Notes: generated from the letters alone by a model not told the origin. A stretch of 64,000 bases of DNA from Rhizobium sp. Root1203 (GCF_001424945.1 NZ_LMCW01000012.1:188642-252641), one strand, 5' to 3'; counted from the first letter of the stretch, positions 44,720-54,770 are shown. Numbers and translations: made by a program.

Positions 44720-47527
44720 TTGACTGAGCAAACACCCCCCGGCGGCGGGAAGCTCCCGCCAGGCATCGAGCCCATCTCCATTATGGAGGAAATGCAGCGG
44801 TCGTATCTCGATTACGCGATGAGCGTCATCGTCAGCCGCGCGCTTCCTGATGTGCGTGACGGCCTGAAGCCCGTGCATCGGCGTATCCTCTATGGCATGT
44901 CCGAGCTCGGCATCGACTGGAACAAGAAATACGTCAAATGCGCCCGCGTTACCGGGGACGTGATGGGTAAATTCCATCCGCACGGCAACTCGGCGATTTA
45001 TGACGCCCTTGCCCGCATGGCGCAGGATTGGTCTCTTCGCCTCCCGCTGATCGACGGGCAGGGCAACTTCGGTTCGGTCGACGGCGATCCTCCGGCGGCC
45101 GAACGCTACACCGAATGCCGTCTGGAAAAGGCAGCGCATTCTTTGCTCGACGATCTCGACAAGGAAACGGTCGATTTTCGCGACAACTATGACGGCACGC
45201 TCTCGGAGCCTGTCGTGGTTCCCGCGAAATTCCCGAACCTTCTGGTCAACGGGGCCGGGGGTATCGCAGTCGGCATGGCGACCAACATTCCGCCACACAA
45301 TTTGGTTGAAGTCGTCGACGGCTGTATCGCGCTGATTGAAAATCCTGCGATCGAACTGCCTGAGATCATGCAGATCATTCCTGGGCCCGATTTCCCGACA
45401 GGTGCCAAGATCCTCGGCCGCGCCGGCATCCGCTCGGCCTATGAGACCGGCCGCGGTTCGGTCATCATGCGCGGCGTTGCCGCCATCGAGCCGATGCGCG
45501 GCGATCGCGAACAGATCATCATCACCGAGATTCCGTTCCAGGTGAACAAGTCGACGATGATCGAGAAGATGGCCGAGCTGGTGCGGGACAAGCGCATCGA
45601 GGGCATCTCGGACCTGCGCGACGAATCCGACCGGCAGGGTTATCGCGTCGTCGTCGAGCTGAAGCGCGATGCCAATGCCGAAGTCATCCTGAACCAGCTC
45701 TACCGCTATACGCCGCTGCAGACCTCATTCGGCTGTAACATGGTGGCGCTGAACGGTGGCAAGCCGGAGCAGCTGACGCTGCTCGACATGCTGCGCGCTT
45801 TCGTGTCCTTCCGCGAGGAAGTCGTTAGCCGCCGAACAAAATTCCTGCTCCGCAAGGCACGGGAACGCGCCCACGTCTTGGTCGGCCTGGCGATTGCCGT
45901 TGCCAATATCGACGAGGTCATCCGGGTTATCCGGCAGGCTCCGGATCCGCAGACCGCGCGCGAGCAGCTGATGACGCGCCGCTGGCCGGCGTCCGACGTC
46001 GAGAGCCTGATCCGCCTGATTGATGACCCCCGTCACCGCATCAACGAGGATATGACCTACAACCTCTCGGAAGAGCAGGCACGGGCGATCCTCGAGTTGC
46101 GTCTCGCTCGTTTGACGGCGCTTGGCCGCGACGAAATCGGCGACGAACTCAACAAGATCGGCGAGGAGATCAAGGACTACCTCGACATCCTGTCATCGCG
46201 CCTGCGCATCCAGACGATCGTGAAGGACGAACTGACGGCGGTTCGCGATGAATTCGGCAGGCCGCGCAGGACCGAAATCCTCGACGGCGGCCTTGAGATG
46301 GACGATGAGGATCTCATCGCCCGCGAGGACATGGTCGTTACCGTCTCGCATCTCGGCTATATCAAGCGTGTCCCCTTGACGACCTATCGGGCCCAGCGCC
46401 GCGGCGGCAAGGGCCGCTCCGGCATGACGACACGGGATGAGGATTTCGTTAGTCAGCTATTCGTCTTGAACACGCATACGCCGGTTCTGTTCTTCTCGTC
46501 GCGCGGCATCGTCTACAAGGAGAAGGTCTATCGTCTTCCGATCGGCACGCCGACTTCACGCGGCAAGGCGCTGATCAACATGCTGCCGCTGGAACCCGGC
46601 GAACGCATCACGACGATCCTGCCGCTGCCTGAGGACGAAGACAGCTGGGATACGCTCGACGTCATGTTCTCGACGACGCGCGGCACGGTCCGCCGCAATA
46701 AGCTGTCAGACTTCGTCCAGGTCAACCGAAACGGGAAGATCGCGATGAAGCTCGAGGAGGAGGGCGATGAAATCCTTTCTGTCGAGACCTGCACCGAACA
46801 TGACGACGTCCTCCTGACGACGGCGCTCGGTCAGTGCATCCGCTTTGCCGTCGATGACGTGCGTGTTTTCGCCGGCCGTAATTCGATCGGCGTGCGCGGT
46901 ATCAACCTCGGGGACAACGACCGGATCATCTCGATGACGATCGTTGGCCATGTCGATGCAGAACCGTGGGAGCGTGCGGCCTACCTGAAGCGCACGGCGA
47001 CTGAACGGCGCCTGGCGACAGGCGACGCTGAGGAAATTTCTCTGGTTGGTGAGGAAGTGACCGAGGAAGGGCAGCTCAGCGACGAGCGCTACGAGGAACT
47101 GAAGGCGCGCGAACAGTTCGTACTGACAGTCTCCGAGAAGGGCTACGGCAAACGCTCGTCTTCCTACGACTTCCGGATCTCCGGTCGAGGCGGCAAGGGA
47201 ATTCGTGCTACCGACACGTCGAAAACCGGCGAAATCGGTGAGCTTGTGGCGGCGTTCCCTGTCGACGACGGTGACCAGATCATGCTGGTTTCCGATGGCG
47301 GACAGCTGATCCGCGTGCCGGTCGGCGGCATCCGCATTGCCAGCCGCGCAACGAAGGGCGTTACCATCTTCTCGACGGCCAAGGATGAGAAGGTCGTCTC
47401 CGTCGAACGCATCAGCGAGCCGGAGGACGACGTCGAAGACGTCGTGGAGAACGGCGACGACACGGCGGCGAATGGCGATGTCGTCACGCCTGCCGCTGGT
47501 GACGAGGCTCCCGAAACGGAAGCGTGA
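44720..47527 (+). CDS. gyrA: DNA gyrase subunit A
   Basis: A 935-residue topoisomerase II subunit that introduces negative supercoils with GyrB. Breakage-reunion domain: catalytic Tyr130 in AERYTECRL. The quinolone-resistance region reads [11 protein letters not shown]; Ser91 (E. coli Ser83) and Asp95 (Asp87) are wild-type-like, while Asn90 replaces E. coli Asp82. The C-terminal beta-pinwheel starts with the GyrA box QRRGGKG, and an acidic tail of about 30 residues follows. The start is TTG at 44720, giving [10 protein letters not shown]. Confidence 0.97.
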   Translation: MTEQTPPGGGKLPPGIEPISIMEEMQRSYLDYAMSVIVSRALPDVRDGLKPVHRRILYGMSELGIDWNKKYVKCARVTGDVMGKFHPHGNSAIYDALARMAQDWSLRLPLIDGQGNFGSVDGDPPAAERYTECRLEKAAHSLLDDLDKETVDFRDNYDGTLSEPVVVPAKFPNLLVNGAGGIAVGMATNIPPHNLVEVVDGCIALIENPAIELPEIMQIIPGPDFPTGAKILGRAGIRSAYETGRGSVIMRGVAAIEPMRGDREQIIITEIPFQVNKSTMIEKMAELVRDKRIEGISDLRDESDRQGYRVVVELKRDANAEVILNQLYRYTPLQTSFGCNMVALNGGKPEQLTLLDMLRAFVSFREEVVSRRTKFLLRKARERAHVLVGLAIAVANIDEVIRVIRQAPDPQTAREQLMTRRWPASDVESLIRLIDDPRHRINEDMTYNLSEEQARAILELRLARLTALGRDEIGDELNKIGEEIKDYLDILSSRLRIQTIVKDELTAVRDEFGRPRRTEILDGGLEMDDEDLIAREDMVVTVSHLGYIKRVPLTTYRAQRRGGKGRSGMTTRDEDFVSQLFVLNTHTPVLFFSSRGIVYKEKVYRLPIGTPTSRGKALINMLPLEPGERITTILPLPEDEDSWDTLDVMFSTTRGTVRRNKLSDFVQVNRNGKIAMKLEEEGDEILSVETCTEHDDVLLTTALGQCIRFAVDDVRVFAGRNSIGVRGINLGDNDRIISMTIVGHVDAEPWERAAYLKRTATERRLATGDAEEISLVGEEVTEEGQLSDERYEELKAREQFVLTVSEKGYGKRSSSYDFRISGRGGKGIRATDTSKTGEIGELVAAFPVDDGDQIMLVSDGGQLIRVPVGGIRIASRATKGVTIFSTAKDEKVVSVERISEPEDDVEDVVENGDDTAANGDVVTPAAGDEAPETEA

Positions 47528-47530
47528 TCC

Positions 47531-47558
47531 GGCTCGGGGTAGACGGTGTCCCCGAGCC
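47531..47558 (+). terminator. hairpin immediately after gyrA
   Basis: A 9-bp stem GGCTCGGGG (47531-47539) with CCCCGAGCC (47550-47558), 3 bp after the stop. No U-tract, so probably an mRNA 3'-end stabiliser acting with the terminator at 47583. Confidence 0.5.
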
Positions 47559-47582
47559 CTGACTGAGCAATGACAGCGAACC

Positions 47583-47621
47583 AGCCTGGGCCATATCCGA
47601 TGGATTGATCCAGGCTTTTTT
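47583..47621 (+). terminator. terminator of gyrA
   Basis: AGCCTGG (47583-47589) with CCAGGCT (47610-47616), a 20-nt loop and a following TTTTTT. This separates gyrA from the NTF2-like gene. Confidence 0.75.
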
Positions 47622-47743
47622 GTGCGCTGGGGCAGGGAAAGTACCCTGGTGCAATTTGTCTTGAGCGCGGCGGCCATCCCGTATCATGCGGGGCTGCGAT
47701 CCGCCGAGCGAAAACATGAGGCGGGACTTGGAGGAATAGGTTT

Positions 47744-48079
47744 GTGTCCACCCTGAATCTCGAAGAAATCTTGAGCGAGCTCCGTGCACGGGAGCCAATT
47801 TTTTATCGTCGGCAGTTCGGGACCAGCCGGGAAGACCTTCTCCGAATGACCGCCGACGATTTCTGGGAGATCGGCGCGAGCGGCAAGATATATGAGCGCG
47901 AGTTTGTTATCGCCAATCTTCTGGAGCGCTACAAATCGCCAGAGCCGGACGATTGGACCTGCGAGGAATTCTCTGTGCGCCAAATCGCCGAGGACCTCTA
48001 CCAACTCAACTATGTCCTGCGTCAGCCCGAGCGCCTCACACGCAGAACGACACTCTGGCGTCAGGAAGGTGGAGGGTGA
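47744..48079 (+). CDS. DUF4440/NTF2-like protein, prematurely terminated
   Basis: A 111-residue protein of the NTF2-like fold (SnoaL/DUF4440 group): N-terminal helix EEILSELRAREPIFYRRQ, then TADDFWEIGASGKIYEREFVIANLL and a beta sheet ending RRTTLWRQEGGG. The start is GTG with GGAGG upstream. The stop is unusual: the TGA at 48077-48079 stands where family members have Trp, and the same frame continues with RIQFHQGTDIA before TAA at 48113-48115. The HQGT end is characteristic of the fold, so one base change (TGG to TGA) probably removed the last strand. Function unknown; it may be a fresh pseudogene. Confidence 0.7.
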   Translation: MSTLNLEEILSELRAREPIFYRRQFGTSREDLLRMTADDFWEIGASGKIYEREFVIANLLERYKSPEPDDWTCEEFSVRQIAEDLYQLNYVLRQPERLTRRTTLWRQEGGG

Positions 48080-48266
48080 AGGATCCAATTCCATCAAGGC
48101 ACTGACATAGCCTAAGATTGGTGCCCCAACGGCACACACGCGCGCGCTGTCCGTCACTGCCGGTGGCGTGTGGTCAACCGGCATGGGATCGAAAAGCCAA
48201 TCGGCAACCTTCCTGTTTGCGCAGACGTGAGCGCCAGGATGCCTCCTCCCTAGGCAGACAGCTCTG

Positions 48267-48300
48267 CGAACGCTGGTTGTGATCGAACGCTGGTTGTGAT
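48267..48300. repeat. 17-bp tandem duplication
   Basis: CGAACGCTGGTTGTGAT occurs twice in a row without mismatch (48267-48283 and 48284-48300). Noncoding; looks like a recent slippage duplication. Confidence 0.9.
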
Positions 48301-48330
48301 CGCCTTCGCATCAACAGCATCCCATCAGAA

Positions 48331-48356
48331 AGGCCGTATCGTTTCCGATACGGCCT
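48331..48356 (-). terminator. terminator of the growth-pole-ring gene
   Basis: A perfect 11-bp stem AGGCCGTATCG (48331-48341) with CGATACGGCCT (48346-48356), loop TTTC. On the minus strand TTTCTG follows. It is 43 bp after the stop at 48399. Confidence 0.75.
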
Positions 48357-48398
48357 CTTGAAGTCACTTGGCAATTCCCGTCCGCTTACCGGGCTTCC

Positions 48399-51300
48399 TC
48401 AGTTCAGGCGACCCGCCGCATGCGCGAGCATCGTGTAGACCTTCCCGGTGTCCGATGTGAGGTAGGATTGGGTGATCGTTTTGTCCTGGTCCGTACGAGC
48501 GACGTCGGCAAGCAGCTTTTCGAAGTCGGCGATATATCGACTGACGGCGGTGCGGAATTCCGGCTCGCGATCGTACTTGTGCTTGATCTCGTCGAAAGTC
48601 TGCTGGCCCTTCAGCGTGTAGAGCCTGCGTGTGAAGACATCGCGTTCGCCGCGCTGATACCGACGCCACAAGTCTACGGACGCGTCGTGATCGATTGCAC
48701 GGGCAATATCGACGGAGAGCGAGTTCAGGGATTCGACGACGTGGCGCGGATTGCGACTGTCGGTGCCGCGCTGCGCAGCGGGAGCAGGAGCCGCAGCAGA
48801 TGTCTCGGCCCGCGGCGCGGGTTGACGCGCAGGAGCTTCTTCCGCAGCTTCATCACGCGAAGCGCCACGCAGCAGGTCGCTGATCCATCCGCCGGAGGCC
48901 TGCGTCGTGGCAGGAGCAACGGCCTGCGGGCGCTGCTGTGCTGCGGGGACTGAAGCAGGCGGCGTCAGCGTTCCACGCAGGCCGAAACCTTCGATCGCCG
49001 CTGTGGGGATCGAGGTGGCGGCCGGCGCCGGCGCCGGTGCCACGACAGGTGCCGGTTGTGGTGCGATGGTCGCCTGAGCTGGACGCGGGGCAGGCTGGGC
49101 CTGCGTTGCAGGTTCGGAAACTTCCAGATGCTGTGTGGAGCGACCGACGATGTGGGAAATATCCTGCAGCGCCTTGATCTGTTCCGAAACGGCGCGACGC
49201 ATCGCGGCAGCGCTTTCCTTTGCTTCTTCCGGAAGATCGAATGCGCCGCGCTTCAATTCGCTGCGGGTCATGTCGAGTTCCTTGCGGATATCGCCGGCAG
49301 AGCGGCGAATTTCCTCGGTAGCCCCGGAGAAGCGCGACACGGCTTCATCGACCGCCTCGCGCAGCGATTCACGCAGCTGCTGTGCTGCGCCATCCGATAC
49401 GCGACCGGCTTCGCCGAACATGCGCTCGACATCCGAAAGGGACGCCGTCAGGCCACCGCGAAGGCGATTTGCAAGGTCGCCGGAGCGACGCTCCGCGTTA
49501 CTGAAGGTGCTGTCGATCGTCGTATTGGCATCTTCGCTTGCCTTCGCGACGGCGCTGCGCATCGTCTCGGCGGCTTCGGTCGCGCGCTTTTCCGCTTCCG
49601 AGAGGGTGGTTCCGATATCGGCGAAAGAGGACTGGATACCCTGTCGCAGGTTGCCGCTGATCTGGCTCGAGCGCTGCTCGGCGCGATCGAAGGCGGATTC
49701 GACCATGCCGCCAAGCGCCCGCATCGTCTTTTCGATTTCCTCCGAGCGCTGGACCAGACCGACTGAGAGGTTCTGCAGTGCGGATTCGCGGTCTTCCAGC
49801 GTCGAGACGAGGTTGGACTGTGCCGCCGCGAGCAGGCCTGATGCCTGACCGAGCACCTTCGAGTGTTCGTCGAAGCGGCCGATGATGCTGCCGACCTGAG
49901 CGAGCGTCTGGCCCGATATATCTGACAGACGATCCACCTTACCTTCGAGAAGGCGGGTCGACGCCGATACCATGTCCGCGGCCTTGGATGCGGATTCGGT
50001 GAATCGAGAGGTCGTGTCGCCGAGACGGCCATCGACGGCCGTCAGATCCTCTGCGGCGCGGCTCATCATCTGGCCCATTGCAGCGCTGTTGTCGGACAAG
50101 CGTTCGATCAGTCTGTTGACGTTGGACAACAGGCTGTTCTCCATCGCGTCCACCGCGGAGGCGGCGCGCTCCGTGCGGGCTGCGATCGCATCGATCAATG
50201 CCGCATTCTCTGTTCGCAGGAGCTCGGCGCTCTGCTGGGTTGCGGCAACGATCTGGGAAGCCGCCTCCTTGCCGGTCTCGGCGTAGCGGTCGATCAACGG
50301 GCGGGCGGTTTCATCGATGATCCGCGACAGCTCCGAGGAACGTCCGGCGAGCATCGAGTTGAGCTCGCGGGTGCGATCGTCAAGCGAGGCGCGGATGGAA
50401 TTTCCACGCGCTTCGAGTGCACGGTCGACCTCTGCCATGGTGGAAGCGATTTCCTGGCTGGCGGTTGAGATGGTCGTCCGAATATCCGTGCCGTGGCTCT
50501 CGAACGTTGCCTGCGCGTCGCTCAGGGCATGGGAGATGGCACCGACCTGGCCACTGACGAGCGTCTCGGCTTCAGCGACCTTGTTGATGATCGCGTTCCC
50601 GGCCTCAGAGAAGGTTTGCGCAACCGCTGCTGCCTGACCGGCAAGCCGGTTCTGCGCTTCGGAGACGCGGCTGACGATCTGCTCGGAGCGCGCCTCCATC
50701 GTGCGTGCGAATTCACTGCTTCTTGAATCGAGCCCTTCGGCGAACTGCTGACCGGTCTGGCTGAGGCTGGCGGCGGCACGCATCGCTTCCTCGTCCATGC
50801 CTTGGGTCGTGTCGGCAACCGCGCTGCGAAGCGATGCGGCGAGCCCTGCTGCCTTGCCCTCGATGGTGCGGTTGACGGCGTCCAGGCCGAGGGTCAGCGC
50901 GCGGTCCATTGTCGACAGACGCTCGTCGAGATGGGTGGTGCCGCGATCCAATGCGTCGCCGATGCTTGTCGTGCGGGCATCGAGCCCAGCCGTGAGATTA
51001 GCGGCGCGGTTGTCGATCTCGGTAGCCAGATTGCGCGCCCGGCCATCGATCGTCTCCGCGAGTTTGGAAACACTGCTGTCGAGTGCTGCCGCGATACGGC
51101 CAGTTGCTTCGTCGCCGAGCATGCCGAGACGGGAGACACCGCCGGAGAGCGTTGCGGAGAGTCGCTCGCCCGCAGCGTCGACTTCCAGCGCTACGCCGCC
51201 GACGCCATCGCGAATGCGGTTCTCGAGTGTCGCCAGGCCAGCCTCCACGCGCGAGCCCGTCTCGGCGAAGCGACCGGTCATGCTGTCGATCGAATGGTCG

Positions 51301-54300
51301 AGATGGGAGGCGAAGCTCTCGGTGGAGCGCGAAATCTCGCTTGCCGCATCCTGGAAGCGGCCCGCAATGTGGCCTGTACTGTCGCGAAGGCGTTCCTCCA
51401 GCGCCTGTGCGCTGGTGTCGATCGTCGAGCGCAGGGACGCTTCTCGGTCCTCGAGCGTCATTTCGAGCATGCTGACGCTGGTGGCGAACGATGCCCCGAT
51501 TGTCGTCGCCTGTTCGGCCAGCGTGTCGCTGACCTGGGCATTCGCCTCGTTGAGCGTCAGGGCGATCGCCTGCGTGCGGTCGTCGAGCGTTGCGCGTATG
51601 CGATCGTGAGCAGAGCCCAGCCCGTCTTCTATGCGCGCAGCGACATGGCCCGTCAGAGCTTCGAAGCGATCCGCCGCAGCGGCAAGGCCACCCTCGATAC
51701 GGTGAGCGGCAGCGCCTGTCACGAGGTCGATGCGGTCGGTCCCGCTCGTGAGCGTGCCGGTGAGGGCGGACGCATGATCGGTCAATGCGCGATCGAGGCG
51801 GTCCTGGTTTTCGGCGTAGGCATCGCGGATTTCCTGAGCCTTGTCGGTGAATGCGCCGGCAACGCGCGCTTCGGCACCCGCGACGGAATCGAGCAATGCG
51901 TTGGTGCGGGCTTCGAGCGCTTCGTCGAAGCTGTTTTGGCTGTCACTGAAGGAGATTGCCAGCGACATCGCCTTCTCGGCAAGAGTGTCCGCCAGACGAT
52001 CGTGGACCGTAGCGATTGAATTGGTGATCGAATTTGCGCGATGGGCGAGCGTATCGTCGATCCGATTATGCCCTTCGCTGAGAGAGGCCGCCAACGCGGC
52101 GGCACGCTGGTCGAGCGCATGCGCGATACGGTCGTGTCCGCTGGTCAGGGAGCTTGAAATGCTGTCCGCGTGGTGGCCGAGGGTGTCCTCCAGACGGGAA
52201 TGACCCTCGTTGAGAGAGATGGCAAGCGCCATCGCCCTCTCGTCGAGCGCATCGGCGAGCTTTTCCTGGCTGCTTGCCAGGGAGCCTGTCATCGCCGCTG
52301 CGTGTTGGCCCAGCGTGTCTGCCAGCCTGCTCTGGCTCTCCTCGAGCGAAATGGCCAGCGTCATCGCCTTTTCGTCAAGCGTTTCCGCAAGACGGTCGTG
52401 GCCCGCTCCGATCGAATTGGCAATCGCATCGACGCGGTTTCCGAGCGTTTCTTCGAAACGGCTCTGGCTTTCGTTCAAGGAGATGGCCAAAGCCATTGCC
52501 TTGTCGTCCAGAGTATCCGCCAGTCGCTCGTGACTGCCGGTGACGGCTCCGATAATCGCTTCCGACCGGCTTGCCAACGTGTTCTCAAATCGGCTGTGAT
52601 TGTCCGACAGCGCATCCACGAGGGCTCCGCTGCGTGCCGACATGACGCCGTCAATTCGCTCGTGGGCGGAGTCGAGCGCATGCGTGATGTCTTCCGCCCG
52701 CTTCGAGATCATCATGTTCAGATCGTCGGCGCGACCGAAGGCGGAAGTGATCTGCTCCGTACCTGCGGAAACGGCCGTGCTCAAATCCGAAGTTGCCGAC
52801 AGTAGCGTATCGCGGAATTCGGCAGAGCGGGCCGATAGATTGTTGTGCAGGTCGGACGTGCCGGAGGCCAGCGCCAGCGAGATTTCGGAGGTTGCGTGGG
52901 CGAGTGCGGAGGTCATCTCCGTCGTGCGGGCACCGATGGCGCCGGCGACTTCCTCGACCTTGCTGGAAAGGCTGCTCTCGAGGACCTCGTGGCCCGTAGA
53001 CAGAGCCGTGGTCAGCGCGAAAGACTGATCGGTCAGCGAAGCGCCTATGCGCTCAATGCTCGAGCTCAGAATGCCGTTCAGCGAGTCAGATCCACCGGTC
53101 AACGTGTCGTTGATCCGATTGAGGCTTTCCATCAGCTTGCTGTCGAGCGACCCGGCACGCTTGTCAAAGGCACTGGTGAATTCTGCGACGCGGTCATCGA
53201 ACGAGGTGGAGAGTTGCGCGACGGTTGCCTGAAGCCTTTCGTCGAAGAAGCCCGAGCGCAGGTCGAGATCCATGATCGTGTCATCCACGCTCGCCTGGAG
53301 GCTCTGCCGAAATGTCGTGCCGCGTTCATCGAGGGCGTTATTGAGCTTGGCCAGTACGTCGTCCAGCGTGGTGCCGATGGTGCGTTCGCCACCGGTCAGA
53401 CTCTCATTGATATCGCGGGTGCGCGCGATCAGGATTTCGTTCAGCTGGCGCGCGCGATCATTCAGGGCCGAATTCAGCTTCTCGGCGTTGCTGTCCATGG
53501 TGGACGCGCGAGTCTCGAACTGGCTCAGGATCTGGTCGCCGCGATCGCTGAGGGTGGACGTCAGCGAATCCAGCCGTGTATCGAACTCGTTCGTCAACGC
53601 GAATCCGGAAGAGGTCAATGTCTGGAGGAGCGAGTCGGTCTTGGCAGCGAGGAGCGTTCCCAGTGACTGGATGGCGGATTCCGACTTTTCGGTAATCGTC
53701 GCGGCGCGCGTGTCGATCATCGAGGCGAACGCTTCGCCTGAGGTCGCGAGGCGAACGGAAATTTCTTCGGTTGCGAGGGACAGGTCTTCGCGAAGCTGAT
53801 CGTGGACGCCGACGATCGAGGTACGAATGCGTTCGGCGTGGTTGACGATGGCCTCGCGTTCCGAGCCCAGTTCGTGGACGAGACCGCGGACCCTCAGTTC
53901 GTTGTCGGCGTAGCTGCGTTCGAGCGCGTTGACCTCGGAGTGGACAAGCGTCTCGAGTTCGGAGGCGCGTGCGATCGTGCGCTCGATGCCTTCGTTCATG
54001 GCCGACACCTCACGGCGAACGGCCTGTCCGACGGTCATGATGCGCTCGGAGGCGATGGTCTCCGGTTCAGACAGACGAAGGGCCACTTCCGCCATGGAGC
54101 GCGCAGCATTGCGCATGTCCTGAGCGCGCGACATCATGATCGCGAATGCGTAGAAAAGGAGTACGGGAACGATGATGCCGACCATACCCGCGATCACGCC
54201 GGGTAGCGCAACCAGATCGGCGAACGAGCGAATCTGCCAGATCTGCGGAGAATAGAGCAGAGCCATCAGGCCGAGGCCGCCGACAATCCAAAGAAGCGAA

Positions 54301-54644
54301 ACGACGGTCGCGTTGCGGATCGCGGGGCGGGTCGAGCCGCCGTCCAGTGATTTCAGCAGCGAGGCCGGGGTCACCCGGTTGGCATCGTTGGCAGCGAAGG
54401 CGGGCGCACGCGATCCCTGTTCGGGGGGGCGGGGCGGTGCAGCACTGCCGCGCCGGCGCGGTTTTTCATCCTGGCTCTGCTGATTGCGCGTGCTTGGCTT
54501 TTCGGACACTGGTGCCTCCGGGGCGTCGGGCTTTTTACCTACAAGAGACGGCGTATTATCGTCCTCGAAGTCGATCTGAAGGGCCTCGTCCAATGCCTTG
54601 AACGCCTTGTCCTCGATCGATTCGTTGTACTTGTTATTCGCCAT
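48399..54644 (-). CDS. rgsE: giant growth pole ring protein (GPR/RgsE family)
   Basis: A 2081-residue membrane-anchored protein. Residues about 1-110 are a charged disordered cytoplasmic region (KPRRRGSAAPPRPPEQ). Two transmembrane helices follow (about 113-131 and 146-170). Residues about 180-1700 are almost entirely helical with 11/22-residue amphipathic repeats like apolipoprotein A-I. Next is a Pro/Ala/Gln-rich linker (about 1830-1930), then a globular C-terminal domain of about 110 residues (LWRRYQRGERDVFTRRLYTL). Length and architecture match Agrobacterium GROWTH POLE RING protein and S. meliloti RgsE, which form a ring at the growing pole and are needed for rod shape. Start: GAGG upstream of ATG 54644. 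The symbol rests on architecture, not on alignment. Confidence 0.85.
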   Translation of the reverse strand: MANNKYNESIEDKAFKALDEALQIDFEDDNTPSLVGKKPDAPEAPVSEKPSTRNQQSQDEKPRRRGSAAPPRPPEQGSRAPAFAANDANRVTPASLLKSLDGGSTRPAIRNATVVSLLWIVGGLGLMALLYSPQIWQIRSFADLVALPGVIAGMVGIIVPVLLFYAFAIMMSRAQDMRNAARSMAEVALRLSEPETIASERIMTVGQAVRREVSAMNEGIERTIARASELETLVHSEVNALERSYADNELRVRGLVHELGSEREAIVNHAERIRTSIVGVHDQLREDLSLATEEISVRLATSGEAFASMIDTRAATITEKSESAIQSLGTLLAAKTDSLLQTLTSSGFALTNEFDTRLDSLTSTLSDRGDQILSQFETRASTMDSNAEKLNSALNDRARQLNEILIARTRDINESLTGGERTIGTTLDDVLAKLNNALDERGTTFRQSLQASVDDTIMDLDLRSGFFDERLQATVAQLSTSFDDRVAEFTSAFDKRAGSLDSKLMESLNRINDTLTGGSDSLNGILSSSIERIGASLTDQSFALTTALSTGHEVLESSLSSKVEEVAGAIGARTTEMTSALAHATSEISLALASGTSDLHNNLSARSAEFRDTLLSATSDLSTAVSAGTEQITSAFGRADDLNMMISKRAEDITHALDSAHERIDGVMSARSGALVDALSDNHSRFENTLASRSEAIIGAVTGSHERLADTLDDKAMALAISLNESQSRFEETLGNRVDAIANSIGAGHDRLAETLDEKAMTLAISLEESQSRLADTLGQHAAAMTGSLASSQEKLADALDERAMALAISLNEGHSRLEDTLGHHADSISSSLTSGHDRIAHALDQRAAALAASLSEGHNRIDDTLAHRANSITNSIATVHDRLADTLAEKAMSLAISFSDSQNSFDEALEARTNALLDSVAGAEARVAGAFTDKAQEIRDAYAENQDRLDRALTDHASALTGTLTSGTDRIDLVTGAAAHRIEGGLAAAADRFEALTGHVAARIEDGLGSAHDRIRATLDDRTQAIALTLNEANAQVSDTLAEQATTIGASFATSVSMLEMTLEDREASLRSTIDTSAQALEERLRDSTGHIAGRFQDAASEISRSTESFASHLDHSIDSMTGRFAETGSRVEAGLATLENRIRDGVGGVALEVDAAGERLSATLSGGVSRLGMLGDEATGRIAAALDSSVSKLAETIDGRARNLATEIDNRAANLTAGLDARTTSIGDALDRGTTHLDERLSTMDRALTLGLDAVNRTIEGKAAGLAASLRSAVADTTQGMDEEAMRAAASLSQTGQQFAEGLDSRSSEFARTMEARSEQIVSRVSEAQNRLAGQAAAVAQTFSEAGNAIINKVAEAETLVSGQVGAISHALSDAQATFESHGTDIRTTISTASQEIASTMAEVDRALEARGNSIRASLDDRTRELNSMLAGRSSELSRIIDETARPLIDRYAETGKEAASQIVAATQQSAELLRTENAALIDAIAARTERAASAVDAMENSLLSNVNRLIERLSDNSAAMGQMMSRAAEDLTAVDGRLGDTTSRFTESASKAADMVSASTRLLEGKVDRLSDISGQTLAQVGSIIGRFDEHSKVLGQASGLLAAAQSNLVSTLEDRESALQNLSVGLVQRSEEIEKTMRALGGMVESAFDRAEQRSSQISGNLRQGIQSSFADIGTTLSEAEKRATEAAETMRSAVAKASEDANTTIDSTFSNAERRSGDLANRLRGGLTASLSDVERMFGEAGRVSDGAAQQLRESLREAVDEAVSRFSGATEEIRRSAGDIRKELDMTRSELKRGAFDLPEEAKESAAAMRRAVSEQIKALQDISHIVGRSTQHLEVSEPATQAQPAPRPAQATIAPQPAPVVAPAPAPAATSIPTAAIEGFGLRGTLTPPASVPAAQQRPQAVAPATTQASGGWISDLLRGASRDEAAEEAPARQPAPRAETSAAAPAPAAQRGTDSRNPRHVVESLNSLSVDIARAIDHDASVDLWRRYQRGERDVFTRRLYTLKGQQTFDEIKHKYDREPEFRTAVSRYIADFEKLLADVARTDQDKTITQSYLTSDTGKVYTMLAHAAGRLN
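51873..52532 (-). repeat. five tandem 44-residue repeats (4 x 11-mers) inside the GPR/RgsE gene
   Basis: Residues 705-924 consist of five successive 44-residue units. Each starts with an H/Q-(D/E)-(R/K)-(L/I)-A-x-(T/A)-L-x-(D/E/Q/A)-(K/R) 11-mer, then AMALAISLNES-like, SRFEETLGNR-like and DAIANSIGAG-like 11-mers. At DNA level the unit is 132 bp, diverged but clearly related. The flanking protein keeps the 11/22-residue rhythm less regularly. Confidence 0.85.
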
Positions 54645-54683
54645 TCCGTTACGCCTCGTTACATCTCAGCCGGTTCAACACGC

Positions 54684-54708
54684 ATCCAGGCTTCCGCCAA
54701 GCCTGGAT
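54684..54708 (-). promoter_or_regulatory. perfect hairpin in the 5' leader of the GPR/RgsE gene
   Basis: ATCCAGGCTT (54684-54693) and AAGCCTGGAT (54699-54708) form a perfect 10-bp stem with loop CCGCC. It ends 40 nt upstream of the ATG at 54644, so it would be in the mRNA leader. No U-tract follows on the minus strand; a role in stability or translation is inference. Confidence 0.55.
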
Positions 54709-54770
54709 CAAACCTTCGCCTCTGAGCTTATCCGACCAGCTACAGCGCGCCGATAAGCATATCATTTCAG

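Larger units (their letters stand above)
48116..48398. other. intergenic region with short tandem repeat
   Basis: 283 bp between the read-through end of the NTF2-like gene and the stop of the giant minus-strand gene. It contains a two-copy 17-bp tandem repeat (48267-48300) and a terminator (48331-48356). No gene is convincing here; open frames on the minus strand are shadows. Confidence 0.5.

Noticed and set aside
47684..48184. A 166-codon minus-strand frame opposite the NTF2-like gene
   Set aside because: Shadow; the + strand frame has NTF2-like features, a GGAGG ribosome site and a conserved end.
51873..52532. 132-bp repeats considered as a mobile or CRISPR-related array
   Set aside because: They are diverged, in frame and form helical 44-residue units in one large protein.
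48420..54600. Long open frames on the + strand opposite the GPR/RgsE gene (for example 50802-52019)
   Set aside because: They arise from codon bias in a repetitive, high-GC coding region; no ribosome sites, no recognisable families, and the minus-strand gene is coherent over its whole length.
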